36,216 nucleotides of DNA from an uncultured Clostridium sp. GTDB taxonomy: Bacteria; Bacillota; Clostridia; TANB77; CAG-508. Of this stretch, positions 20,928 through 30,273 are shown one piece after another. The DNA lies in NCBI GenBank assembly GCA_947245515.1, contig CAMXQV010000014.1:1-36216 (forward strand), in the 5' to 3' direction. Each line of letters opens with the position of its first letter. Position 1 is the stretch's first letter. Position numbers and translations under genes: made by a program. The notes under the pieces were generated by a model, which was not told the origin of the DNA, ran no database searches, and saw nothing but the letters and a program-made list of their open reading frames with translations.

Positions 20928-21905
20928 ATGAAACTAGAACAAAAGGATAAATCACTTTTATTTTCAGAAACAACAATACCTGATATCTTTTTTTCTGAAT
21001 ACTTATCAGAACTACCAGGTGAATATTTAAAAATATATATGTACATTTTGTTTTTATCAAAATATGGAAGAGAAGTAAAATTAAATGATTTATCGAAAAA
21101 GCTTAATGTTTCTTTAAAATCAATTAATGATGGTCTAAGATTTTTAGAAGAAACTCATTTAATAACTAAAAAAACGAATGGATATATTATAACTGATTTA
21201 CAAGAATTAACTCTTCACAACTTATACTCTCCTAATTTAACAGTTACAAAGGAGAAAGTTGAACAAACTGCCAAAAATAAATCACGAACCAAAGCAATAG
21301 AACATATAAATAATATGTATTTTCAAGGAATTATGGGTCCTTCTTGGTATAATGATATTGACATATGGTTTAAAAAATTCGGATTTGATGAACAAGTAAT
21401 GATTGCTTTATTTGACTATTGTTATAAACGTAGTGCTTTACACAAAAATTATATACAAACAGTTGCTGAAGCTTGGGCTACAAATAATGTAAAAACTTGG
21501 AATGATCTAGATAAGTATTCTGAAAAACAAGAGAATTTAACACAATATAAAAAAATAATTGCAAAAAAACTTGGAAAATATAATGGCTTAACCCAATATG
21601 AAGAAGCCTATATTGAAAACTGGGTTTTAAACTATGGATATGATATGGATATTATAGAAATAGCTCTTAAAAGAACTACTTATAAACAAAATCCAACCTT
21701 TGAATACATAAATAATATTATAACAAGTTGGCATGAAAGACAATTAAAAACACCAGCAGAAATACAAGCTTTTATTGAACAAAGAAAAAAGCAAGAAAAT
21801 AATGTAAAAGAATTACAAAATAAAACAAAAAAACAAAGTTATGAACAAAGACAATATGAAAATTTAGAGTATTTATATGCTAACGAAACTAAAAAGGAGG
21901 ACTAA
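20928..21905 (+). CDS. dnaD: DnaD-domain primosome protein
   Basis: 325 residues. A winged helix at about 28-95 (LNDLSKKLNVSLKSINDGLR) is followed by two DnaD/DnaB2 domains. Each ends in the family motif Y-x4-x-x-W: YIQTVAEAW near residue 185 and YINNIITSW near 265. DnaD-type proteins act in loading the replicative helicase in Bacillota, working with the DnaI/DnaC ATPase, which is the very next gene (its ATG starts one base after this stop). This pairing supports a chromosomal replication role rather than phage cargo. Confidence 0.85.
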   Translation: MKLEQKDKSLLFSETTIPDIFFSEYLSELPGEYLKIYMYILFLSKYGREVKLNDLSKKLNVSLKSINDGLRFLEETHLITKKTNGYIITDLQELTLHNLYSPNLTVTKEKVEQTAKNKSRTKAIEHINNMYFQGIMGPSWYNDIDIWFKKFGFDEQVMIALFDYCYKRSALHKNYIQTVAEAWATNNVKTWNDLDKYSEKQENLTQYKKIIAKKLGKYNGLTQYEEAYIENWVLNYGYDMDIIEIALKRTTYKQNPTFEYINNIITSWHERQLKTPAEIQAFIEQRKKQENNVKELQNKTKKQSYEQRQYENLEYLYANETKKED

Positions 21906-22912
21906 ATGTCAAACAATATACTAAATACCTTATTAAAAGAATATGAATATAAAAAGTTACATGCAGAATTAGATTTAGAAGAAAAAAAAGAAAATTTATA
22001 TATACAACTTCCAAAATTAAGAGAAATAGAAAATGAATTAAATAATTATGCATTAAATACAACTAAAGAAATATTAAAAAATGGAAGTTCCTCTTTAAAA
22101 GCTCTACAAGATAAAATTAATATTTTAAAAAAAGAAAAAGAAAAAATTTTACTGTCAGAAAATATTGATGAAAATTATTTAAAACCCAAATATGAATGTG
22201 CTCTTTGTAAAGATACAGGGTATGTAAGAGATAATAGCTTTAAAACACAAATGTGTAATTGTTTAAAACAAAAATTACTTAATTATTCTTTTAATAAATC
22301 TAATATGACAAATTTAAATAAAGAAAACTTTAACAGTTTTAATGAAAATTTATTTTCTGATGAAGTAAATGTTCAAAAATATAAACTTAATATCTCACCT
22401 AGAGAAAATATTGAAAATATAAAAAATAGATGTATTGATTTTGTAAATAATTTCGATAATCCTGAAAATAAAAATTTACTTTTTTGTGGTAATTCTGGAT
22501 TACGGCAAAACTTTTATGTCTAATTGTATTGCCCAAGAATTATTAAAAAATCGGAAAAACCGTTTTATATCAAACAGCACCTGTTCTTCTTGAAAGTGTT
22601 ATAGATTATAAAATGAGTAAAGAAAAAAATTTATATGATAATATATATAAATCTATTTTAGAAGCTGATTTATTAATAATTGATGATTTAGGAACTGAAA
22701 GTCTAAACTCTATGAAATTAAGTGAACTTTTTACAATAATTAATACTAGAATTTTAAATTTAAATAATAAAATAACTAAAACAATTATTTCAACTAATTT
22801 AAATATTAATGATATTTTTAGAGATTATGAAGAAAGAATTGGCTCAAGAATTGTTGGACATTATGACTTATATTATTTTATTGGTGAAGATTTAAGATTT
22901 AAAAAATGCTAG
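21906..22912 (+). pseudogene. DnaC/DnaI-like helicase loader, two single-base frameshifts
   Basis: The first part (to 22502) has a helical N-terminus and a zinc site CALCKDTGYV...MCNC as in DnaC/DnaI loaders, then FCGNSGL, the start of Walker A. An extra C at 22503 breaks the frame; a second extra C at 22552 shifts it again. After both, ADLLIIDDLGTESLNSMKLS (Walker B) and FRDYEERIGSRIVGH (sensor and arginine finger) continue to a normal end. Removing both bases restores one frame, with Walker A reading GNSGLGKTF and onward without stops. An essential loader should not be broken, so sequencing error is the leading explanation. Confidence 0.8.
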
Positions 22913-22932
22913 AATTCCTTCTAGCATTTTTT
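22901..22932. terminator. Bidirectional terminator between the dnaC-like gene and gyrA
   Basis: AAAAAATGCTAGAA (22901-22914) and TTCTAGCATTTTTT (22919-22932) form a perfect stem with a TTCC loop and a T-run on both strands. It serves both converging genes. Confidence 0.85.
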
Positions 22933-25379
22933 TATTCTATATCTGGTTTTAAAGTTTCTATACTTACAACTTTTCCTCCATCATTTGTTCTCATTAATGT
23001 AACTCCTTGAGTTGATCTTCCTAAAACACTTATATCTTTTACATTTATTCTAATAATTGTTCCTGTATCTGTAACTAGCATTACATCATCCTCTTCACTA
23101 GCAACTTTTACTCCTACAATTTTTCCAGTTTTTGGTGTTATTTTATAAGTAATTACACCCTTTCCTCCTCTGATTTGGACTCTATATTCATTTAACTCTG
23201 TTCTTTTTCCAAATCCGTTTTCTGTAATTGCAAGTAAAGTAGCTTTATCTCCTGCTATTACTGATTCCATTCCTATAACTTCATCATCATCATCAAGTCT
23301 TATACCAATTACACCTTGAGAAACTCTTCCTATTGGACGTACATCTTTTTCATCAAAGGTAATACACATACCTTTTCTTGTTACTAATACTACATTATCT
23401 TGTCCATCTGTTAATCTAACTTCAATTAATTCGTCATTTTCTTTTAAAGTAATACCTTGTAATCCAGTTTTTCTTGCAGAGTTATATTCTCCTAAAGCTG
23501 TCTTTTTAATTAATCCATTTTTTGTAGCCATTAATAGATATTTTCCTTCTGCAAAGTTTTGAATTGGTATAACTGCTGATACTTTTTCTCCAGGATCTAA
23601 ACTTAATAAGTTTACTATTGCAGTCCCTTTTGCAGTTCTTCCTGCTTCTGGAACTTCATATCCCTTTAATCTATATAATTTTCCTTTATTTGTAAAGAAT
23701 AAAATTGTATCATGTGTTGATGCAGTAAATATTTGTTTTACAAAATCTTCTTCTCTCGTTGTCATTCCTGTAATTCCTTTACCACCTCTTTTTTGGCTCT
23801 TGTAAGTATCTATTGGTAATCTTTTTATATAACCAAAATGTGTTAAAGTTATTACTGTTTGCTCTTCTTTTACTAAATCTTCGATGTCTATTTCTCCTTC
23901 TGCTGCAACTATTTTTGTTTTTCTTTCATCTCCAAATTTATCTTTTATTTCAATTAATTCTTCTTTTATGATATCGAAAACTAATCTTTCGCTACTTAAT
24001 ATTTCTCTTAAATGTGCTATTAATGCCATTAATTCATTATATTCATTTTCTATTTTCTCACGTTGCAAGCCTGATAATGTTTTTAGTCTCATATCTAATA
24101 TTGCTTGTGCTTGTATATCTGTTAGCCCAAATCTTTCCATTAATCTTTCTTTTGCATCATCATAAGATGAACGAATAATATTTATTATTTCATCAATATT
24201 GTCTAAAGCTATTTTTAAACCTTCTAATATATGAGCTCTTGCTAAGGCCTTATCTAATTCAAATTGTGTTCTTCTTAAGATTACTTCTTTTCTGTGGTCT
24301 ATATAACAATCTAAACATTGTCTTAAGGTTAATATTTTTGGCTCTCCATCTACTAGTGCTAACATTATAATACCAAAGGTTGTTTGCATTTGCGTATGCT
24401 TAAATAATTGATTTAGTACTACTTGTGGATTAGCATCTCTTTTAAGTTCTATAACAACTCTTACTTTATCTTTTCTGTCAGATTCGTCTCTACACTCAGA
24501 TATTCCTTCAACTTTCTTTTCTTTTGAAAGATCTGATATTGTTTTTATTAGGTTTGCTTTATTTACCTGATATGGTAAAGATGAAACTATAATTCTTTGC
24601 CTATTTCCACTCATTTCTTCAATATCTGTCTCTGCCCTTAAAGTAATTTTTCCTCTACCTGTTTTATAGGCTTGTTTTATACCTTCTATTCCTAAAATTA
24701 TTCCTTCTGTAGGAAAATCTGGACCTTTTATAACAGATAGTAAGTCCTCATCTGTCACTTCATCTTCATCAATTATTTTGATTATTCCATCTATTACTTC
24801 TTTTAAATTATGTGGTGGTATATTTGTTGCCATTCCTACTGCTATTCCTGATGAACCATTTATTAGTAGAGATGGTATTCTTGCTGGTAACACAACTGGT
24901 TCTTGTAATCTGTCATCATAGTTTGGCATAAAATTTACTGTATTTTTTTCTATATCTGTTAACATGTATTCTGATATTTTTGACATTCTTGCCTCTGTAT
25001 ACCTCATTGCTGCTGCTCCATCTCCGTCTACAGAACCAAAGTTTCCATGACCATCAATTAACATGTATCTCATTGAAAAATCTTGTGCAAGTCTTACCAT
25101 TGCATCATATACTGAACTGTCCCCATGTGGATGATATCTTCCTAAAACTGATCCTACTGTGTTTGCACATTTTCTGTATGGCTTGTCTGAAGTTATTCCA
25201 TCTTCATGCATTGAATATAGTATTCTTCTATGTACAGGTTTTAAACCATCTCTTACATCTGGAAGTGCACGAGATACTATTACACTCATTGCATAGTCAA
25301 TATATGCTGTTCTCATTTCTTTTTCAATATCTCTTTCAACTATTTTTCCGTCATTTCTTTCTTGTGGTCTATCTTCCAT
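22932..25379 (-). CDS. gyrA: DNA gyrase subunit A
   Basis: 815 residues, normal GyrA length. The winged helix and quinolone pocket read YHPHGDSSVYDAMVRLAQD (Ser88 and Asp92, the drug-sensitive residues). The catalytic Tyr127 lies in AAMRYTEARMSK. The C-terminal beta-pinwheel carries the GyrA box QKRGGKG, which distinguishes it from ParC. GyrA cuts and rejoins DNA in the A2B2 enzyme that introduces negative supercoils. gyrB is not adjacent. It has its own promoter (25414-25442) and GAGGGAG ribosome site. Confidence 0.97.
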   Translation of the reverse strand: MEDRPQERNDGKIVERDIEKEMRTAYIDYAMSVIVSRALPDVRDGLKPVHRRILYSMHEDGITSDKPYRKCANTVGSVLGRYHPHGDSSVYDAMVRLAQDFSMRYMLIDGHGNFGSVDGDGAAAMRYTEARMSKISEYMLTDIEKNTVNFMPNYDDRLQEPVVLPARIPSLLINGSSGIAVGMATNIPPHNLKEVIDGIIKIIDEDEVTDEDLLSVIKGPDFPTEGIILGIEGIKQAYKTGRGKITLRAETDIEEMSGNRQRIIVSSLPYQVNKANLIKTISDLSKEKKVEGISECRDESDRKDKVRVVIELKRDANPQVVLNQLFKHTQMQTTFGIIMLALVDGEPKILTLRQCLDCYIDHRKEVILRRTQFELDKALARAHILEGLKIALDNIDEIINIIRSSYDDAKERLMERFGLTDIQAQAILDMRLKTLSGLQREKIENEYNELMALIAHLREILSSERLVFDIIKEELIEIKDKFGDERKTKIVAAEGEIDIEDLVKEEQTVITLTHFGYIKRLPIDTYKSQKRGGKGITGMTTREEDFVKQIFTASTHDTILFFTNKGKLYRLKGYEVPEAGRTAKGTAIVNLLSLDPGEKVSAVIPIQNFAEGKYLLMATKNGLIKKTALGEYNSARKTGLQGITLKENDELIEVRLTDGQDNVVLVTRKGMCITFDEKDVRPIGRVSQGVIGIRLDDDDEVIGMESVIAGDKATLLAITENGFGKRTELNEYRVQIRGGKGVITYKITPKTGKIVGVKVASEEDDVMLVTDTGTIIRINVKDISVLGRSTQGVTLMRTNDGGKVVSIETLKPDIE

Positions 25380-25413
25380 TTTTCTCCCTCTTTTCTTTAA
25401 TTTTTACATTTGT

Positions 25414-25442
25414 ATTATACTAAAATACTCCCAATTATGCAA
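25414..25442 (-). promoter_or_regulatory. Promoter of gyrA
   Basis: TTGCAT (25437-25442), 17 bp, TATAAT (25414-25419) on minus, 35 bp before ATG 25379. It abuts the inverted-repeat element at 25466. Confidence 0.7.
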
Positions 25443-25465
25443 GAAAAATATATCTTTAAGTTTTG

Positions 25466-25636
25466 ACTTTTTACAATTGGAGGTTATAATATATAAATTT
25501 TAAAACATTACGTAATCGTCTAAACAAGCTATGAGAGTGCAATTTAAGTACCCTATAACTTAAATTCTAATCTTGTAAGTTGCGACACACAAAGTGTAAA
25601 AAAATTATATATTATAATCTCCAATTGTAAAAAGTT
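25466..25636. mobile_element. MITE-like element with about 36-bp terminal inverted repeats
   Basis: The left end ACTTTTTACAATTGGAG-G-TTATAATATATAAATTTT and the right end, read in reverse complement, differ only at the marked G/A and one extra A. They enclose about 100 bp without coding capacity. Total about 171 bp. A target-site duplication is not clear in this AT-rich flank. It is a non-autonomous transposon relic or a large hairpin element between gyrA and the gene at 25680. Confidence 0.65.
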
Positions 25637-25679
25637 AAAATTCAAAAAATATATCAATCGTCTAAAATTTCCAATATAT

Positions 25680-26402
25680 TTAAATTAAATTTTTAGCTAA
25701 GTTTTTCTGTTCATCAGATAAATTAAAATTTCTACCATTATTTTTTATTAACTCATGTAAAATCTCTACACTCTTAGCATTATTTATAATTTTTTCAATT
25801 GGAGCAATTTCTTTCAATTGTTTCTCCATTTTCTTAAACGCATTATCCATAGCTTCAAAATCTTTAGAATTAAAACTCTCTTTCCATTGATTAATATATC
25901 TATTTACATTATCAATAGCCTTATACTGATTATCAAAACTCTTTTGTATATTACTTTCCACATTATTTAAAATAATATTTTTCCCCTGTTTTATAGTCTT
26001 TGCAATTGAAGGTTTCAAAATTCCTTTTTGTCTTACCTTATCAACAACTGTATCAAACAGAGAAGAAATACCATCAATTAAACCGCCACTTTGAATTGCT
26101 CTTTGCATTTGTGACACATTTTCAAAATTTCCTGTAACAATTCCAATTGCACTTTTACCAATATCAATAGCATCCTCAATTGTTTTAGAAATACCATCTT
26201 TTAACCCATAATTAAGTAAATTATTTTTTATATTAATAACTTCATTCTCAATGAAATCTGGCAAGATTGTTCTAATACCAATATCTAAAGCAGTATTTAT
26301 TGTTTTACCCAAAGTAGTTTCTAAAAAATTCTTTTGTGTTTGAATATTTATTTTGTTATTTAAATCTAAACTATTATTTCTATCTAAATTATTTATATCC
26401 AT
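25680..26402 (-). CDS. Unknown 240-residue helical protein of the secretion cluster
   Basis: Not recognised. Soluble, helical, with a low-complexity Asn/Asp/Leu start, a stretch of glycine-containing amphipathic helices (SKTIEDAIDIGKSAIGIVTG) and a charged C-terminus. No signal peptide or membrane helix. It lies 17 bp after the TadZ-like gene, so it is the last gene of the minus operon VirB4 to TadZ-like to this. The position suggests a substrate, chaperone or scaffold of the secretion apparatus; this is inference. Confidence 0.6.
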   Translation of the reverse strand: MDINNLDRNNSLDLNNKINIQTQKNFLETTLGKTINTALDIGIRTILPDFIENEVINIKNNLLNYGLKDGISKTIEDAIDIGKSAIGIVTGNFENVSQMQRAIQSGGLIDGISSLFDTVVDKVRQKGILKPSIAKTIKQGKNIILNNVESNIQKSFDNQYKAIDNVNRYINQWKESFNSKDFEAMDNAFKKMEKQLKEIAPIEKIINNAKSVEILHELIKNNGRNFNLSDEQKNLAKNLI

Positions 26403-26419
26403 AATATCCCTTCTCTCAT

Positions 26420-27502
26420 TTATTTTTTAATCATAAAGATTTTAATTACTTTTTTATATTTATAAAGAATAGACTCTTTATAAATATTTAATATTATTCT
26501 TTTAATATTTAAATTTAATTTAATATTTGAAATCATTTTTAAAATCTTTTTTCTTTCTTTTTTATTAATATTAATTGAAAATTTTTTTAGCGAAGTTCCA
26601 AAAAACTTTTGTAATAATTTTGTACTAATAGAATAAAAACCATTTTTATGTTCTATAATTTGTAAATCTATATTTTGAATTAAAAAATCACTTTTGAATT
26701 TTTCTATAAACCTCTTGGCACGGGTAATACCAGTAATATCAGACTTCATAAAAAATAAAACGCAATTTATTTTTTTTATAATTTTTTTATAAAAGTCAAA
26801 TTCCTTTAATGTCTCAATTTGAATAAAAATAAAATCAAAGTTTTCTTTATTGTTATCTAATAAATTTTCTATTTCTTTATAATTATTTTTGTATTTCTTA
26901 AAATTATAATTTATTATTTTTATATACTTACTTATATTTGTTCTTATTTTGTTATAATTATTTTTATAATGCTTAGTATTTATTTTTATTAATAATATTT
27001 TCTTGTTTTTAGTTATTAAATATTTTAATATTAATTCTATTACAATTTCTTCTTTCCTAACTTCATTATTTTGTATTAAAATTATATTTTTAAATTTTTT
27101 ATTTTGTAAGTTTATATTGCTTTTATGAAGGTGTATATCTTTATTTTCTCCTTTATCGTTCAATATTTTTAATAAATTATAATAATTTATTTTATCAATT
27201 ATATGTATTTCTTTGATTCCTAATTTTCTAAAATACGAAATTTTATTTTTTTCTTTTTCCTTTAATAGCATTATTATTTTTATTTTATTATTTTTTTCTT
27301 TTATTTTATTTATTAAATCTTCTAATCTTATTTGTCCAGGTAATTTATAATTAATTATAATTAAATCTATCTTACTATTTTTTTCTAAAATTTCTAGAAT
27401 AGCTTCCTTATATTGAATGTCTTTTCCTATTATTTCATAAGTATTTTCCTTTTTTAATCTTAAATTTATTTCTGGATTATTTAAGGCTGTTACTATCTTC
27501 AT
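26420..27502 (-). CDS. TadZ/CpaE-like protein, pseudo-receiver plus degenerate P-loop
   Basis: 360 residues, very rich in Lys, Ile and Asn. Residues 1-115 have a receiver-like fold (DLIIINYKLPGQIRLEDLIN, then NKIKIIMLLKEKEKN) as in the CpaE/TadZ N-terminal domain. Residues about 135-260 follow the order of a ParA/MinD-type ATPase, but where the deviant Walker A should be it reads IILIQNNEVRKEEIVIELIL, without the glycines and lysine. FDFIFIQIETLKEFDF matches the later Walker B strand. TadZ proteins place secretion machines in the cell. It overlaps the VirB4 gene by 26 nt. Confidence 0.6.
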   Translation of the reverse strand: MKIVTALNNPEINLRLKKENTYEIIGKDIQYKEAILEILEKNSKIDLIIINYKLPGQIRLEDLINKIKEKNNKIKIIMLLKEKEKNKISYFRKLGIKEIHIIDKINYYNLLKILNDKGENKDIHLHKSNINLQNKKFKNIILIQNNEVRKEEIVIELILKYLITKNKKILLIKINTKHYKNNYNKIRTNISKYIKIINYNFKKYKNNYKEIENLLDNNKENFDFIFIQIETLKEFDFYKKIIKKINCVLFFMKSDITGITRAKRFIEKFKSDFLIQNIDLQIIEHKNGFYSISTKLLQKFFGTSLKKFSININKKERKKILKMISNIKLNLNIKRIILNIYKESILYKYKKVIKIFMIKK

Positions 27503-28367
27503 CTATCTTCCCTTCAACTATTTTTTTCTCTAAATATGAACACTCAATTTTGGTTAATATATGATTATCACTAACAAACATTAAACATTCTCCTCTTTTT
27601 AAAGCTTTTATTTCAATTTTTTCTTTTTCAGATAAGTTTGAATATTGTGCTAATATTTTTATATTTTCTTCCTCTAAAGAGAAAAAGGTTTTAATACTAG
27701 AATTATTTAAAATACTTTTTCCATAGGTACCATTATCTAAACTAAATATATCTGATATATCTTGTGTTATAGCTACTCCACTTCCACCATATTTCCTTAT
27801 TGTTTTAAATATTTTATAAATAAAACTAGCAACTTCTTTATTAGAAGTAACTCCAATTAACCTCCATATTTCGTCTAGATATATTGCTTTTTTATCTTTT
27901 CTGTTTTCTTTTATTTTATCCCAAAAAATATCTGTAAATAAATACATTCCATATTTTAAATTTTCTTCTCCCAAATCATAAACATCTGCAACTATTAAAC
28001 TATTATTTAATTCAATATTAGAATAATTATTAAAAAATTTCATTGAACCCTTTACAAATGGAATTAATTTTGTTTTAAATTTCTTTGTTTTTTCATCTCT
28101 TCCTAAAATATTAAATAAATCTTCCAAAATAGGCATATCTTGTGACCCTTTAAAAATTTTTCTTTTATTATTTTTATATAAGCTTTCATCATCAAAAGTA
28201 ATATTTTTTTCTTTGTAGGTTTCTATTATCTTTTCTTCAATTAATGCTTTTTCTTCTTCATTTAACTCTCCAAATATTAAATTAAAAAATCCAACTAACT
28301 TACCTATTTTAGTAGCCAAATAACCTGTTTCTCCATCTTCAATACTTTCTTTTCTAATTTCTAAAAT
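27477..28367 (-). pseudogene. VirB4 ATPase, C-terminal half, cut by an inserted element
   Basis: The frame runs open leftwards from about 28424. Recognisable VirB4 sequence begins near 28367 (ILEIRKESIEDGETGYLATK) and goes on through FFNLIFGELNEEEKALIEE, Walker B KAIYLDEIW and RKYGGSGVAITQDISDIF to a normal C-terminus. The N-terminal half with Walker A is missing. A TTG at 28319 could look like a start but lies within conserved sequence. The break coincides with the 3' end of the serine recombinase gene (28431), so the element inserted here. The N-terminal half may lie beyond the right edge of the window. Confidence 0.85.
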
Positions 28368-28430
28368 GTTTATATAAGTAATTGTATAGTTATAGGTACT
28401 AAACTTAGATAAATAAAAAATAGTTTAAAA

Positions 28431-30164
28431 CTATGTCTTATTAAATCTAAGTTTTTCACTTTTAAAATGATGATAATATTCTGTTGTAGAACTTTCTCCT
28501 TCAATTTCTTCTCTAAATAATTCATTTTGTGTTTCATCTAAAAAGTTATATGAAAAATGAATATATATATTTTTATACCCATCTACTGTTTCAGCCATAA
28601 TATTTATTCTATTAAATATTTTCTTTAAGGTGGCATTTGTTAAATTATTAAAATCTAAATTATCTAACATTTCATGATATTCATTATATTTAAGTTCCAT
28701 TCTTTCTATATCAGTATTGATATTATTGTATTTATTTTCTAATATTTTAATTTCTCTTAATTCAGATGTTAGTAATTTTAGTTGCTCTAAATACATTTCT
28801 TCATCTAAAAGTTTTTTATTTTTTTCTTGTCTTATCTCTATTATTTGTAAATTTATATCTTCTGTTCTTTTTCTTAAATATTGAATATCTATTTTCTTTT
28901 TTTCTAAATTTTTCTTTTCTATATATAAATTTAAAATATAGGAATCATCCTGTTTTTGTTTTTTCTTTAATTCTTTCTTTATAAATTCTAATAATTCATC
29001 TTCAGGTAAAGAATATCTACCTTTACATATTTTATTTCCATGTCTATCATAATTTAGACAAAGCCATTCATAACCTCTATCAATTTTTATGCCATTTTTT
29101 CCTTTAACTTTTTTTCTTTTTTTTCTATAAAATCTTGCTCCACATTGTTTACAAAAGATTAACGATGAAAAAATATTTTTATTAGAATAACCAATTTTTT
29201 CTTCTAATAAGTTTTTTCTTCTTTCATTTTTTATTTTATTTTTCTTATCCCATACTTCATCACTTATAATTCTTAATTCCTCTTTGTGAACTACTATTTG
29301 TTCTTCTTCTGGAATTTCCTTTACATATCCTCTTGTAATATCTATTGATTCTGTTTTATGATTAACTACATCTCCAATACAAATAGGGTTGTTCAAAATT
29401 CTACTTACTGTTGTTGAATTCCATTTTTTTCCCTTTCTAGTTTTAATATCTTGATTATTTAATTGAAATGCAATACCTTCTTTTCCTAATAGTTTTTCTG
29501 TATATAGATAAAAAATATAATCTAATATAGCTTCTTCTTTATCATTTATTTCTAACATACCAATATCTTCATCTTCTTTTTTTATTAATGTACTTTTATC
29601 AGCTTTGTCATTATCCTTTTTATCCCATTTAAACTTATAACCATAAGGGGCTGGTCCACTCCAACCACCTTTTTTATGTAATCTACCTAATTTCCATTTA
29701 AACCTTTCAGACCTCATTTGATTTTCTCTTTCTGCACTTGCAAATAGTACAGTTAATAATAAATCATTTTCAGGATTTATTGAATTTAAGTTTTCTTTTC
29801 TAAAATATACATTAACACCTTTCATTCTTAAATCTTTTATAATTTTTATTCCATCTTCTGTACATCTTGCAAATCTTGATGTATCTTCTACATATATTTT
29901 AGTAAACTTTCTATCTAGTCCATCTTTTACCATCTGTTTAAAGGCTTCTCTATGTATATAATCTTTTCCACTAATACCCTCATCTACATACATACCTTTT
30001 TTATATTGTTTTTCACCATTTTTCTTATAAAATACACCACATTCAGCTAAAACATCTCCTTCTCTTTCTATTATTTCCTGCCATTGTTCTTGGTGTTCCA
30101 CTAATGCTTTTAACTGTTGTTTTAAGACAGTAGATACTCTTGAATAAGATATTGATATGTCCAT
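28431..30164 (-). CDS. Large serine recombinase (element integrase)
   Basis: 577 residues. The resolvase domain (1-180) has YSRVST with the nucleophile Ser11, YVDEGISG and YVEDTSRFARC with the active-site arginines. The recombinase domain (about 190-300) contains PAPYGYKF and VSRILNNPICIGDVVNHKT. A zinc ribbon has FCKQCG and WLCLNYDRHGNKICKG. A long coiled coil (about 390-500) follows. All parts are present, so it should be active. Such enzymes insert elements at a specific site, often inside a gene; its 3' end lies about 65 bp from the broken virB4. The ATG follows GAAAGGGGGG. Confidence 0.92.
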   Translation of the reverse strand: MDISISYSRVSTVLKQQLKALVEHQEQWQEIIEREGDVLAECGVFYKKNGEKQYKKGMYVDEGISGKDYIHREAFKQMVKDGLDRKFTKIYVEDTSRFARCTEDGIKIIKDLRMKGVNVYFRKENLNSINPENDLLLTVLFASAERENQMRSERFKWKLGRLHKKGGWSGPAPYGYKFKWDKKDNDKADKSTLIKKEDEDIGMLEINDKEEAILDYIFYLYTEKLLGKEGIAFQLNNQDIKTRKGKKWNSTTVSRILNNPICIGDVVNHKTESIDITRGYVKEIPEEEQIVVHKEELRIISDEVWDKKNKIKNERRKNLLEEKIGYSNKNIFSSLIFCKQCGARFYRKKRKKVKGKNGIKIDRGYEWLCLNYDRHGNKICKGRYSLPEDELLEFIKKELKKKQKQDDSYILNLYIEKKNLEKKKIDIQYLRKRTEDINLQIIEIRQEKNKKLLDEEMYLEQLKLLTSELREIKILENKYNNINTDIERMELKYNEYHEMLDNLDFNNLTNATLKKIFNRINIMAETVDGYKNIYIHFSYNFLDETQNELFREEIEGESSTTEYYHHFKSEKLRFNKT

Positions 30165-30273
30165 TCTATCCCCCCTTTCTCTTGCATTGCTTGATATACC
30201 TGATTTTCCAAGACATCATATTAACATAAATTATAAATTTAAAACAACTCCATCTTGTAATTTTTTATCAAAT

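Noticed and set aside
22932..25379. Topoisomerase IV subunit ParC
   Set aside because: The C-terminal domain has the GyrA box QKRGGKG, and the length and N-terminus fit GyrA.
27477..28319. VirB4 fragment as a complete gene starting at TTG 28319
   Set aside because: Conserved VirB4 sequence continues upstream in frame to about 28367, and the Walker A half is missing.
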